DNA of 64,000 nucleotides from Agriotes lineatus (taxonomy: Eukaryota > Arthropoda > Insecta > Coleoptera > Elateridae). Below the pieces are notes generated by a model. The model did no database searches, was not told where the DNA came from, and saw nothing but the letters and a program-made list of their open reading frames with translations. Below are positions 23,201 through 38,200 of this stretch, in pieces (the first letter of the stretch is position 1; every line of letters starts with the position of its first letter). Position numbers and translations under genes: made by a program. The stretch covers positions 62,001 to 126,000 of the forward strand of contig CALNHX010003658.1 in the NCBI GenBank assembly GCA_940337035.1, in the 5' to 3' direction.

Positions 23201-26200
23201 AAGACGATATTTTTCATACATATTACTGGCAGATCTTGCCGTTCGCGGATTTGCGTTTTGCTGATTTGATTTTATGCGGGGCACTTATGTGCTCCCTTTT
23301 CTTTGCCGTTTGCGAATGGAATTGCCAATGTTAACTGTTTCAACTTTCACACACTTAAGTAAATAAAGCAGATGTATGTGGTTTATGTCATGAACACCTA
23401 AATAACATTATTTATCACGAACTTGTAAGCACACTTATCGAGCCTATTCCTTTGAATCTCTTATTACCAAATTGGGCACCTGAAATAAATTATAAAATTA
23501 TAACTTGAATAAACAAATGGACATTCGAGCTCTAGATTCAAGTGGCAGACTTATTTTACGTATGGAATTTTAGTTTGTATACGCACGTTTATGTATTTTT
23601 GAATTTTTTGAGGTTGCATAGTATTAAAAAATCTAGTTTATGGAACCTAACCCTGTTTTTATCATTTATGTGTTTACTTGCGCATCGCGGTTTTGCGCTT
23701 CGCGGCATTCTTCTGGAACGTAACCCTCGCGAACGGCGAGGTCTGCCTATCTACCTCGCATGAAACCGGTACAATTTCATACAAATATATACAGGGTGAG
23801 TACCTTTAAAAAATAAAAATTTGTTTATTTTTGGGTTAATTTTGAAATAGCATTTGCCGAAAATAAGACTCAACCGATACAGGATAATGTCACAAAAGAG
23901 TAAAAACATTTTAACAATGCGGCGGGTTCAAACCCCAGTGGGATACATTTTTTTAAAATTTGCAAATTGATCTCATTCGGGCGAGGGAAGTTCTGGGTAA
24001 AGCCTTTTACAGATTTTTTTAAATAATAATTATTTAATTTCCCTTTTATATCTTCAACCGCTTAAACTTAACAAAATCATACACAAATGCCCAAAGAACA
24101 AAATTCTTTAAGATTGTCGTTTGGCTTATGCTGAAAGTATAGGGACAGATTGCTACATAGAAAACACTTATTATCAAGTTACCCTTGTTATACGAACTTA
24201 AACAAGACTTCATTTAAAAGACAAATATTGGCTGATTATTGTAAGCTATTTTATAAATGATAAAACATTCTCTTGCGTTGTAAAATTGTATTTAAAATAT
24301 CGACGCTTTTGTAGCCATTTTCCATTTGTATTTTTGCCATTCAACAGTAAAATTTACTTGTGGAAAATAGAAAACAGAAACTGTAAAACAGCTTACAGGA
24401 AGATACGATTTTTGATCTTTCATTTAAGAGGTCATTGAGCTATTTCTGCTGTTTATTTTTTGAGAATAAGTGTTTTCTAGACAAATTCAAGCTGTTGTCA
24501 TTTAGGGCGAACATTAGCACGCCAAATGTCGGTTATCTGTGCTGTTCTTGCCGACACCTGATAAATTTCCACACAAATAACCTATAAGTATTTTACGCAT
24601 TGTAAGACAGATGTCGTGTTGTTGTTTTAAAGCCAAGGTTGTGAACATATCACAAATTGCCTTAACTTTAAACATGGCAAATTGCGGTAAATTTAAACTT
24701 GGCAGTGCAGTCGCAAATTCTAAATTTGTATGTATTATCTCTAACCTCATTTACCTTGCGGCGTAGCGGCTGGTGCTTTATGCACCGGCGGTACAATGCT
24801 CAACTTACCCCAGATTCGGAATACAGAGTTGGAGTGCGCCTTTGGTGCTTGCGCAGCAACCATTGTGTGAGTTGTGTGTCTTGGTGATGTGTTGACCTTG
24901 TTACTCTATCTCTTAGGTCTATGGTTCTGAGTAGAGCACAATTAATTTGGTGCCCAACTGAAATTGGTCTCACCGAGCCCGATTCCAATCGCCAAGGCTA
25001 CGGAAAAATTCCAACCCCCGCCGGAATTGAACCGAGGACTTGCTTAATGCAAGCCTGGCACTTACCCAACTGCGCCACGCGGCTAAATTCGAAATTTACA
25101 ATACGATAAATCACGAATACGAGTGACAGTGGATAGTTATTATTAGAGCACGGATTTCTAGCTCTTTTGCTATACGTATTAATTAATAGCTGCACAGAAA
25201 CGTTTAGAATGAAATACGAATTATGAAGAACGCAATTGTTTAAGAATATTTATTTTTAGGTTGAAAAGGAATGCTTTTCCGCAACCGCCTTGAAAGTCAT
25301 TACTACCAAAATCTGTCATTGAAGAAGACGTTTCTCTTACTTTTATAACAGTTATACAGTGGAGCCTCGATTATCCGAACTAATTATTGCACGTCACTGT
25401 TCGGATAATCAAATATAAAATGCAATCATATGAAAATGTTTAATTTAAGTATCGACGTAAATTAAAATACATTCTTTGATATAATAAATTAAAAAACAAA
25501 CATGTTCAACTGATAATACATATTTCATATGTATATGCATTTTACTTTTTGAAAAAATCTGTAATTTTTCGCTGCGTAAGTGCATCCATTTCTAGTTTCC
25601 GTCATTTTTTTCGTGTTCGGATAAGCGGATTTTCGGATAATTGCGTGTTCGGATAACCAAGATTACCCTGTATTATAGAGTTGTTGGAACCAATTTGCTT
25701 TACATTGTCACAGACTTACAGAGTCTCTTATAAAAATTGTATATAGTCGTACAATATGCAGCATTATTGAAACGATAATGAAGATTATTAAACATTTAAA
25801 AAAAATCATTTTTAACCTCACTTGTTCAACTGCTGTACGTGTTAATCGTTACTTCTGATTGTTTAGTTACAAAACGCGCCTCTAAGAAGCATTATTTTAT
25901 AGATGTCTTATAAGAATCATCTAAATAGTTTAATTATCGCGTTCAACACAAAACTGTTGAATGTAGATATGTAATGTATAAATATGACAAAATATAACAA
26001 TTTTAAAAATAATTCGTTGGATAGTACAGTCAGACCTCGCCGTTCGCGGGGGTTATGTTCCAGAAGAATGCCGCGAAGCGCAAAACCGCGATGCGCAAGT
26101 AAACACATAAATGATAAAAACGAGGTTAGGTTCCATTAACTAGATTTATTTATACTATGCAACCTCAAAAAACCAAAACTTGTCTGCGTTTTTTGTCCGG

Positions 26201-29200
26201 CAAATCTGAAGCAGAAACTTTACGCTTGGAACATGGTTTTCCGTGTTTTAAAAATTAAACTCCATTGAATTTTCGGCAAAAATGCTCGAGAAGACGGTCG
26301 AGTTTGAACTTTGTTTATTCAAGTTATAATTTTACAATTTATTTCAGGTCCAATTCGGTAATAAGAGATTCAAAGAAATAGGCTCGATAAGTGTGTTTAC
26401 AAGTTCGTGATAAATGTTATTTAGGTGTTCATGACATGAACCGTCTTGTGAAAGTCACTAATGTGACTTTAACTTTAAATCGCTGTTAAAATAAACAAAA
26501 GCTCATCAAAACGTTGGCGCTTATGACATAGTATTCATTAGTAAACAAATTTTTATGCGTTTTTGTTTATTTTAACAACGAATTAAAGTTAACGTCAGAT
26601 TAGCGGCCTTCATAAGACCGGCTGTTAGTGTGTGAAAGTTGAAACAGTTAACGTTAGCAATTCCATTCGCGAAGGCAAAAAAAAGGGAGCACAAAGATGC
26701 CCCGCGTAAAATCAAATCAGCGAACCGCAAAGCAGCGAACGGCGATGTCTGACTGTATCTTGTAGCACTTATAATGATTAAATAATCAATTAAAAAGTGC
26801 TTACCTGATTTCCAGTGTGTTAATATTTGAATAATAATTTATTGTTGAACTAATTGTAGTGACTATTTTTCCAATCAAACGCCATGATTTTCCAAAATTC
26901 AAACAATCACTTGTTTTTATAGTGGCAAAAAATCAAAATTTTCCTTGGTATTTTATCAGTTTCTTTTACCACTTGTATCCATGGAAACCACCAAATCTGT
27001 TGTTTTAAGCAATGTGGCATTTCAAAAACGTCATTAAACTGTCATTGTGAATCAGTATATAAATGTCATATTCATTGTATACTCATACAGAATGAACCAA
27101 TATTTGGGAAATAGTCCACAAAATGTATTTCAGGCTCATGCTGTTGCTCTGAAAATGTTTTGCTTAAGATTTGTTATTTTTGGGTAATGCCCTCGACAAA
27201 CTAATTAATCAAGTTAGTTTGTCTGGTGACATTGCCAAAACAAGAAACTTTTATAAAACATTTTTACCGGCAAAATAATTTGCCCTTAACATATTATTAC
27301 TGATAAAAATTCAGCCATTAAAATAAGTGCATTTTGGTTTAAATACGAGGGGTGTTTTTTATATTTGCGGAATGGGGCATAAAGAGAAGCATATTTCTTA
27401 ATTTTAATTTTTAATTTTTCAATGTAATCTCCTAGAACAATGACACATTTATTACATCGCTGTATTATTTTTTGTAAATCTTCAAAAGAATAATTTTCTG
27501 ATTTGCTCTCAAAATGTTCATTTACAGCAGCTTGCAATGACATTTCGTCCTTAAAACGCCTTCCACGAAGGTCCTTTTTCAGGTTGGGAAACAAAAAATC
27601 GTCACTAGGAGCCAGGTCCGGACTGTATGGTGGATGATTAATTTCTTCAAAGCCGCACGACGCCACAGCAGCTACGGCAACGCGAGCCTTGTGAACAGGG
27701 GCATTATCGTGGAGTAACAGAACACCTTTTGCCAACTTTCCTCGCCGTTTTTTTTTTATGGCCTGTCGCAAACGAGTCAGAATGTTTGCGTAGTACGCTC
27801 CTGTAATGGTCTCTACCTTAGGCTTGTAATCTACAAGCAGAATTCCTTGAGAGTCCCAGAAAATAGTCGCCATCACTTTTTCAGCCGATTGCTGGACTTT
27901 GAATTTCTTTGGGGCTGATCCACCCTTCACATGCCACTGCTTCGACTCTTCTTTTGATTCAGGATCATAAAAATGAACCCATGTCTCATCTCCAGTCACA
28001 ATCCTGTCGATAACATCTGCCTGATTGTCCTCACAGAGCTCTAAAAATTGCTTACAACAATCAACGCGGTACTGTTTTTGATGAGGTGTAGGGTTTCGGG
28101 GGACCCACCGCGTGCTGACCTTTGACATTCCAAGGGCATACCAGGGCAGGTATCTCCGTAAACAGCCCTCATTTCTTTAAAAATAATATCTACACTCTTA
28201 CCCTGCTTTGTAAGAAATTTAATAACCGCACGAAACTCGATGTTCGACATTTTTCAAAGAATTTCATGTATTAACTTAATCTTTTAACTACAGCGGAACC
28301 ACTATCATAAATATCGGTGTGAAATTTGACATTTCTAGACCAGAAAGTATTGACAATTGTTAGTAAAAAATTAAATACTTGTTTTTCCACAGCCAACCTA
28401 GCCATTCCGCGAATATAAAAAACCCCCCTCGTATCATGCATCTGCATAGTATACGGCTGGTTGAAAAAAAGAAACTATAAGTCGGTATGGTGTAGCGGCA
28501 AAGATACCTGACTCTCGCTCAGGAGGCCCGTGTTCAATTCCCGCTACCGGAAACTTTTTTTAAAATGAATTATAGTTTATATCTCCACGTACAATTATTA
28601 CAAATAATACTGTAACAGATTTTTTTTTAAATAATATGTACTTACTGAATTTATTACAGATTTAGAATTTGGCTAGAATCAGTTAAATATAATTTGGTTC
28701 CTGCTTATTCTATCTATGCCTGACGTTTCACAGATTTTCTGTTTAATTATAGCGACTGAAAGGCCAAGAAGCTTATTTTACGTAAAATTATCAGCGCCGG
28801 CAAAAACATCTGCCTCTGTTTTTGACCTACACCTGCTCAGCAGAGAAAGAAACCCTTGCATAGGTTGAATAGCTGAGGTAGACATTTTTATATTCTAAAT
28901 TCGTGTTTGTCTATATTAATCTAGATAGCAGCACCTGGCAGTACGATAAAAAGAGAAGAACAATTGTGGGTGCTTTCTTATTTAAAACGCCAGCCTTAAC
29001 AAGTAGTTAAAATAACTATATTAAAGATTTTATCCAATACTCGATGGTAATATGGTGTTTTACTAGTTCGTTTTAAACAATTAAACTGGGCTATTACTAG
29101 CTTGTTTACATCATAACTCATGTTAACCCTTAACACCGTAGGTTATAACTAAAGCTGATATTATATGGCAAATGCATATTTTGTATAATTGATAAACCGG

Positions 29201-32200
29201 ATAAACTTTTCGCATATGTATACTAATTATGTGAAAACAAATTGTTTAAGCCAAGTTTCACTTTGCATATTTTGCATATTTATACGTTTTTCAGCATACT
29301 TTCTGGATTTTGCATATTTGGTTATATTTAGCAATAATTTGTAATGTATGAACTTTTAAAGATTTTTTTTGTTAAATTTACTATTTCATGAAATTTATTA
29401 ATTAAATGTTTGTGTGCAATTGAGATATATACTTTCACTTTCTGCCGCTGGAGTGCAGTGTGCATATCGAAATAAGCAGAGGAAAGGGAGAGTCCCTATT
29501 AAAATCTTTGACTATATCAACATAGACTGCCAGATACCCCCACTTTTCCCATAGAAGCAATGTATAAAGAATCAGACAATATAGAATCCACTTCAAGAGT
29601 GTTGGGTGAATAATAGTCTGGCGGGGTTAGGGGAAATCTCATTTTTATGTTGATTACAACCTGAAGTTGGCGTTGGCAGTCCATGTTTATATGGCCAAAC
29701 GTTAAAACAAATGTCGTCTTTGAATAAATATTAGGGAATGAAATAAACTCATACAAAATAATTAAAATTTTTACATTATTTAGAATACTCCTACCTATTT
29801 TCAAAATAAAATGAGGAGCATATTATGTGCATATATTATAACTTTGGGTGCATATACTCAACAAAATATATGCATATATATGCGCATATTTTCGTACATT
29901 TGAGTGCATATAATTATCAGCTTTAGTTATAACAAATAATCCACACGACTTATAAGTACTTAACTCACTCATGTGACTTTAGCTCACTCTCAATTAATTT
30001 GACTTTTACTTTGAACTTTCACAACTGTCAATACAAAATGTATGTTTTACTTTGACACGAAGTGTACGAAGTATTGAAATTCCCTCATATCGAAAACCAC
30101 TCTGAGTAAAATATCTCTAAAATTCGTGCCAACCGACTAATGAACCCACTATACCAAATCTCCGTCTCGGCTGTGAGAATCTTTTGGTGAAGATCCCAGT
30201 CCACTAGATCAATCTCCCGTATTGGGGGGTGCCTAAACGTGCTGTGCGGGGGATGTATGTTCGTATGTGTACACGATTCCGGTCGCCAGGAACCTTCCTG
30301 AAGTCGTGGATCGTTTTCATACGATAGGTTCTCCGAAAATGAAGGCAACATCAACTTTTGAGCTATGGTCGTCGGCAAAAAAAAATTTTTTTGGTTTTTT
30401 TTTTTTTTTTTTTTTTGATAAATAACTGGTTCATAGCATTTCATTGTATTAGCGAAACGGAGTGATGCTGAGTATCGAAGTATTCTTGGAAAGCACGGAA
30501 GGGCGCTTTTCTTGGGTGGGGGGTACCGTATGTTTTTTTTTGTATGTATTGAGTTGTGAATAAAATTTTGTATTACAAATAATGCACTTGACGAAAGATT
30601 CTTCTCGTCCTAACAGCCTCGAGGCTCAATTTTTCTCTCGTGGATTGTTTGTAATATAACATACTTTTACCGTAAATAACTAAAAGCAATGCACAAAAAT
30701 TGGTGTAGAAAGTAAACACAAAAAGCATCTGTTACTAAAACAGAAGATTTGCTAACAGGTATACTTATTTGTCTGAAAAATTTCAGATGTTCAGGAAGAC
30801 CACCGTTTTTTCCTATACAAAGAGAAATTCTCTATAAAAATTCAACTATTTTCATAGTATTATCGTTTCGTAAGGAATTTGCAGCATTAGTCAACTAAGT
30901 AGACCACTATGCGAATCTTCAGTAATAATTGATTTTTATATCAATCTATGTAACAAAAATAGAAGAAGGAAGGAAAAAACAAGAAGTTATAGAAGAAAAC
31001 TGGAATGATATAAAACAAGCTATAAAAGGAGCAGCAGAAATGGTACTCCAGAATAAAGAAAGAAAGAAGAAAAAAACAAATGGTTTAGCAAGGCCTGCGA
31101 GAACGAACGAGATAAGAAATTAGAAGCAAGAAAAAAATGCTAAGAACAGGAAATCTCGAGGATAAAGAGATGTACGAAAAACAAAGGAAAAGAACAAAAA
31201 GAATTTACAGAGAAGCAAAAATAAATTACTGGCAAAGCAAGGCAGAAAAGACGGAAGAGCTCTTTAAGAATAGGGAAATAAAAAACTTCTATCAAGAAAT
31301 AAAACAGACTAAAAGAGGCTCCCAACAAATGCCAATAGCTTTCAGAAACGAAAAGGGTGAGAGAATAAGTGATGACAAAGAGATTATGAAAGGCTGGAAG
31401 GTATACTTTCAAAGGCTACTCAATGGAGGAGATGTCACAAGTTTAGATAAGGAAGAGAAAGAAGAAAATAAAAACCTGGAAAAAGAAGAAACGGAAATAG
31501 GCAACGAAGAACCACCAACAAAAGAAGAAGTTAAAAACTTAATAGTGAAACTAAAAAATGGAAAAACACCAGGGGAAAATGGAATTAAAAACGAGATGCT
31601 CAAGTATGGAGGAGAGGATCTTACTGCGGAGATATATGAATTAATCAAGAAGATCTGGCAAGAAGAAAGAATTCCAAAGGAGTGGACAGAGGAGTCATAA
31701 CCCCGATACATAAAAAAGGAAAAAAGAACGAGTTCAATAATTATAGGGGAATAGCCCTCTTAAATTCAACGTACAAAGTACTGGCGACACTAATACGGAA
31801 TAAATTACAAAGTTATACAGAAAGAGAACTATCTGAATATCAGGCAGGGTTCAGACCAGGTCGCTCAACTACCGACCAAATATTTGTACTTAAAGAAACC
31901 CTAGACAGATGCAGAGAGTATAACAAAGAGATACATGTGGCATTTATCGACTTCTTAAAAGCATACGACAATTTAAAGAGGGAATCATTACTCAAGGCTA
32001 TGAAGAACCTAAAAATCCCAAGAAAACTAATTAAACTAGTACAAATAACACTGAAGAACTCAACGAGTAAGGTCAAATGGAAAGGGAGGAGAATGGAGAG
32101 CTTCCAGGTCAAAGAAGGTGTGAGACAGGGAGACCCGCTCTCAACAGTATTATTTAACATAGTGCTTGAGGAAGTGATAAGAGGAAGCAAAATAAATAGA

Positions 32201-35200
32201 ACGGGCAGCATAATCAACAACAAATACCAATGCTTAGCCTACGCAGACGACCTGGGGCTAATGGCAAACAATAAGGAAGACCTGGTTAAAATAATAAGGA
32301 AAGTGGGGGAAAAAGCGGAAGAGGCCGGACTGTATATCAACGACGAAAAGTCAAAATATATGGTAATGAAAAACCAGAATAGTCCCATAGAAGACCAAAA
32401 CCTAATATACAGCCAACAAGGAGAAGAAGAGCGGGAGTTACAAAAAGTTAATGTGTTTACATACCTAGGAGTGCAAATCTCAGAGGACGGAAGAGAAGAT
32501 GAAGAAATCAAAGCAAGACTGGTGAAAGGAGACAAAGCAGCAGGAGCAGTATCAACATTGCTCAAATCAAAATTTATAAAGCGAAAAACAAAAATCCAGA
32601 TCTATAAAACTGTGCTAAAACCAACGGTAACATACGGGTGCGAGACTTGGAAACTGGGGGCAGTAAGCCAACTAAAACTACTTGTATGGGAACGAAAGAT
32701 ATTACGGAAAATTTACGGAGGAATAAAGGAGGGTGAGGAGTGGAGGAGAAGGACAAATAAAGAACTGGAAAACCTATATAGAGAACCGACAATAGTGCAG
32801 TGTGTTAAACAACAACGAGTGAGGTGGTTGGGACATGTGCAACGAATGAATCATAACAGAGTGACTAAAATAGTGCTGAGCATACACCCAGTGGGAACAA
32901 AAGCAAGAGGGAGACCGAGGAACAAATGGAAGGAAGAAGTGTTAAAGGACTTGAAAGAAATGGGAATAGATGACTGGAGAAGGAAAGCCCTAAACAGAGA
33001 AGAGTGGAGAAAGTTAACCCAGGCAACCCGCAAAGGCCTGTAAAAGCCATATATATATATATATATATCAATCTTAAATCGCCGGTTTAATAGATCTCTA
33101 CTACTTATTTAAGAAATTTAGTTATTTTGACTCTTTCATACAGTTGTCACGTCGCCTATACGTGAATCAATTTGTTTTTGTGCATAAACCTTTTAAGAAA
33201 TAAGAATAGAGCAAGAGAGATAGAAATTAGACAATCAGCTAAACTGTATTTTAAAAAAGTTTGCATAACTTGATGCCGCCATTAAAAATTCACTTCTATT
33301 TATTTGGTCAGTATTTTTATTAATTAGATAAGTATTTTGTAAAATAAGTGGTCAGTATATATTGCAATGGTATAATGCTGACAGCAGTTCTGGTTGCATA
33401 ACTAAGACATAAGAATGAAATAAAGATTCAAATAGGCACAGAATTGGAATTTTGTTTATTGCAACATAAAGTCATTGTTATACAAGATATGATATCATGT
33501 CACAAGTTGGTGTTGGATTTCGAAATCCAAGACAAGACAGCAGCTTGTGTTGGGTTGAAAGTGAACTCGCTTTCCAACATATTTATGCCACAAAAAACAT
33601 ATTGGGATGGTCTGCGCCAGTGCGAATGGTCCTTGTTAGACTTTCACATCTGTATACAAAATAAATTAAATTAAATTGAACAAACTGTTACGTATTCTAG
33701 GAAAAATTAAGTATAGGAAAACGTGGCACAAGATAACATTTGTAAACTGTATATGTATTTTTTATGTATACAGGGTGTTTCAGAATTGCACAAAACACAT
33801 ATAAGGGCGTTATTATGCATAAAAAAATAAGAGAAAAACTAATAAACATATGTCCTAAAATAATTCACTTTAAAGATATCCTTGATCAAAGAATTAAACA
33901 TAGCAACTCGTTTTTCAAACCTTTAAGATTTAGTTGGCTGGTGTTTTGTTCCAACACATGTTTTTTATTTACATACAATACGTAGGCGTTGTTCTATAAA
34001 AAGTAGAGAAATAATAAGCATGCGTTCCAAAATCAATTATTCCAGGTTTTTTATTTTTTCTTTTTTTAGTAAAATTTATAGTAATGGTTCGAAGTAATCT
34101 CTTTCTTCTGAGTCACTCATAATAATACTGACAGTTGTAAAACAAACAGATAATCAAAACCAAACACTAGCCTACTAAATCTAAATGTTTTAAAACGGAT
34201 TGCTATCTTTAATTCTTTGATCAAGGATATCTTTAAAGTGAATGATTTTAGGACATGTTTGTTAGAGTTTTTCTCTTATTATTTTATGCAGAATAACGCC
34301 CTTATAATTGTTCTGTGCAATTCTGACACACCCTGTATATTGTGTTCACTAGTCAAGTGCTTTCAGAAATGATGGAACGTTTTTGAATGGTCATGGTTAT
34401 ACAACGTATGAATAATATGATGGTGGCACTGTAAGTCTTTGTCAAATTTGAGGTTAGCAGGTTGGGTTTTGCGTCAGTTTTGACACAGACTGATGCAAAA
34501 CCTAACCTGATCACCTCGAATTTGACATAGACTTACAGTGCCACCAACATATTATTCATACGTTGTATAACCATGACCATTCAAAAACGTTCCATCATTT
34601 CTGAAGGCACTGTATTGTGAGGGTACATAATGTGACATGTATGACCCAATCTTTGCAACATTTGACATTTATTGTTGTGATCCATACAAAACTTAACAAT
34701 TTTTTCATCCATCACTCTTTTGTAACACTCATATGTGTGTCGTAGAATGGACACCTAATAATTAATTTCAACTTATGCTACTAAAATTGCAATTGAATCA
34801 AAGTTGGATAATCATATTGAAAAAAGTGTTGCAACATGGTCGTAATAAAAGGTTTAGGTAATAACTCTAATCACCTATTTAAATAGCTGCGGGGAAAATT
34901 AAAAATTAAATCTGGTATTTTAAACATTAGATTGTCTTGGGTCTTTTGGTAAATGTTCCGAATTGTTGATAAATTCCCTAAGTAACTATAAAGCATTCAA
35001 ATTATTTTCGTTGTGTAAATTTTAGTTTCTTCGAGAAGAGCTTAAGTATGACTCGGGGTTTGAAAGGAGGCAAAAGGCATTTCATCGAAATGATGATATG
35101 CATATATCTGTTAAAGAGCTTTGGGAAGCTTGGTTGAAATCTGAAGTTCATAACTGGACTGCACAACAAACTTCAGAATGGCTCGCGGCATGCGTGGAAT

Positions 35201-38200
35201 TACCACAGTATGTAAACAACTTCATGCAACATAAAATTAGTGGGGCTATGCTCCCAAGGTAGGTGGTTTTTGGTTTTTTTACTAATGCAGTGTTGACTAG
35301 AAATTACTTTATTTATAGATTAGCTGTTAATAACATGCAATTGCTGAGTGTCCTTGGCATCAAAGATCCAATTCATAAGCAAAAAATTGCCCTAAAGGCA
35401 ATGGATGTCGTGCTGTTTGGCCCACCTAAAGGTACAGATGACGATGACACTTTCTATCAGATTTACTCAATCTCTTTTATATAACTTATCATTATAATAA
35501 TTACTCACCGTGTGCTACTATTTGTTCGGATAAATTGCAAATCATTGTTGTGTCAAATTCACCATTACACAATTTAGTTTCAATACCTAAAGTTTTTCCC
35601 AATGAAGAAGATGCTTTTCGAAGATATTTAATCAATCGGTTTTAAATAAAACTACAAATGTTTAAAATTATGTGTCATTGCTAATCATAATGTCGGTGTT
35701 CACCTTGTTTGATTGTGAGAAATAATTAAATAATAACACTTAATTGATAATTAACCTGTTATGCATGTGGCACACATGGAAGCAAGTGAAAAAGGTTGGA
35801 GGTCATTGGGGATTTGTGCACTCGTATTGAAATGTTGTTTTTTGATTTTGGTAGATCATCAGCCGCATTGGAAAGACTTCACGTTGATAATATTGATTAT
35901 TGGAGGTGGAATAGGAATGTGGTACGCTCTTCAGCAGAATAAAAAATTCAAATCTCACCTAAATCGCATGAACAAAGACATGGAAGGACTGCAACATGCA
36001 GAATCTGCTCTGGAAAACCTTCAAAAGGAACTCGAACGAGCCCTGGAGGCCCGAGAAAATGTGGTGACAGAGAAACAGCACTTAGAAAAAAAATTACAAG
36101 AAGCTGGAGCTGATTCAACGAGCTTACATAACTCGTATTCTGACTTAGAAGTTTCCCAACTTAAGGCTGAAGTAGAGGTAATAAAGCATATAATTTGAAT
36201 CAATTGTCATTGATGTCGTACTTCCCTGACGTTGCACAGAAAAAACTAAGCATTTCGTAATAAATGCTTAATGTCAAATTAAAGAATCATTACTTAAATT
36301 ACAAGGAAGCCATACTGGTATTGTAAAATATCCAATTTAAAAATAAAGATGCTAGATTTTTACTAACAAATAGATGTTGAATTTTTCAATTTTTTTTTTA
36401 AACGAACACGGGCATAATTTTTTTAGTTTTCACTTCTTAAATATACTGATTGTATTTTTTTTGTTCATAGCATTTTGTAGCTATTTCTGCAAGAACTGTA
36501 TCTTTTACAAATAAATTGAAAATAATAAAAATTAACCATAAACATTTAATTAAATATCAATATCAGATGTTGCGAAACGAGCTTCAAATAGCCGAAGGGG
36601 AGCTGAAAGATCGTTGCTGGTCGCCGCCTCTGGGTTTACAGCAATGGTTACAGTTGACCCACGAAATCGAAAATAAAGCCTACACCAAGAAGAAGATGTC
36701 AGCAGAAAAACAACTGCAACAAGCCAGAGAAGCCGTAAGCAATTGAAAATGTCTGTATGTACTTGATAGCTCCAATATTTTTTTTAAAGTGTGAAAAGCT
36801 CAGAAAGAAAAGGTCAAGTCTGGTGGGTGCATTTGTCTCCACACATGGCAAATCCATCGATGACGTGGACCGCAGTATAGTCGAAGCCCGAACTTCGCTA
36901 AACGAAGTAACACAGGAGCTACAGGAACGAGTGCATCGCTGGAAGCAGATTGAAATGCTTTGTGGGTTTAATATTATAAATAACAGCGGTTTACAGCAGT
37001 TGGAAAATGTACTGTACAGAAACACCAATATCAATGGTAGAACTATGATTGGATTAAGAGGTAAAGCTACTTTCATATATTGTGCAACTTTTATTTATGA
37101 TTGGTAAAAACAGGTCGAATGAGCAGCCAAGATGACTTGGACGATGAAACCAGCTCCATTTACACCAGCGCTACAGGTAAGAACAACTCCTTTGATGATG
37201 AATCGCACGATTTTTCTGAGTGATACGGCCCCATCCTTAACCTGCATCTGATGAAGATTATTTTTATAAACGTAGCACTGTTGTGTAGAAACTTATTCGT
37301 TATAGGTTTTATATGTGCCATTTTATTGGCTGATAAGAATTAAAAGTAGTTTATTAGCACAATTCATAAAAATCTTGCGGATTACAGGTTATTAATTTAC
37401 AAGGATAATAGGTTTTGTATTTATCTTTGCTTACAAAATGATAAGACTGGTGTTAATAAATATAGTACAACACCGATTAACCGATGTAATGTGGGCGGCA
37501 CCCATCTCGAATGATCGAAAATTCAGATAACCTGGAATTACTTTAAATAGATATTCTCTGTTGCGTCGACACGTATAGTCGGAGATCTCCTGGAGACTCG
37601 ATTAAGCAACTCAAGGCTCTGTTAATTCGGACCTCAGATAATCGGCTGTCTACTGTATATACATTTTAGTTAATAGAACAATTAACAATTTTTATACAGC
37701 ACAAACTGACAAAAGCAGAAATTATATGTGAGAAACAATACTGATTTTATACTTACCGTCTTGAACAATATAGTTTTTTCAATTAAAGTTGTGAATGTCA
37801 CACGATATATGCAAACTTGGTATTTATTTTATTTCATATATAAATACATTTTTAAACATATGTTACAGACATTAATGATACAAGTTTGATTATGAGTATC
37901 TTAACTATACAAGTTTGATTGCCAGAACGAGGTGGTGAGCCGAGTTCTGCGGCAATCCAACGAGTCTAAGTGCCATAAGCAAACGTGTATTGTTCAATAT
38001 TTTATCTTCATCAATAAATTCTAATTCAATGTATTTTTTGATATAAAAAGAGTATGGTAATATCCATTACCGTATTGAGTGCAGTAATGAAGCTCTTAAC
38101 GATACTAAAATTAATTTGGTTAATAGTCTATAACAGGGGTCACCAATCAGTTTTAATGGGGGTTCGTTTCAAAAATTTATAAAACTGTTGCGGTGCGGTA

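Larger units (their letters stand above)
14637..35025 (+). other. STIM intron 2 (20.4 kb), transposon-filled
   Basis: Donor GTATGT follows the EF-hand exon; acceptor TTTTAG precedes the SAM exon. Parts with nothing recognised: 14637-15790, 15995-16535, 16810-17120, 21300-22860 (apart from a 24-bp duplicated unit near 22655-22705), 23755-24755, 25085-25355, 25671-26026, 26756-27345, 28552-29148, 33070-33770 and 34613-35025. Confidence 0.9.

Noticed and set aside
23920..23955. Pol III B-box (GGGTTCAAACCCC)
   Set aside because: A perfect palindromic B-box-like word, but no A-box or cloverleaf lies at the right distance.
29840..29900. Replication origin or octamer-factor cluster
   Set aside because: TGCATAT words are frequent, but they belong to a transposon's ends and nothing else supports an origin.
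33048..33068. Independent microsatellite
   Set aside because: The TA run directly follows the retroelement stop codon and is best read as its 3' tail.
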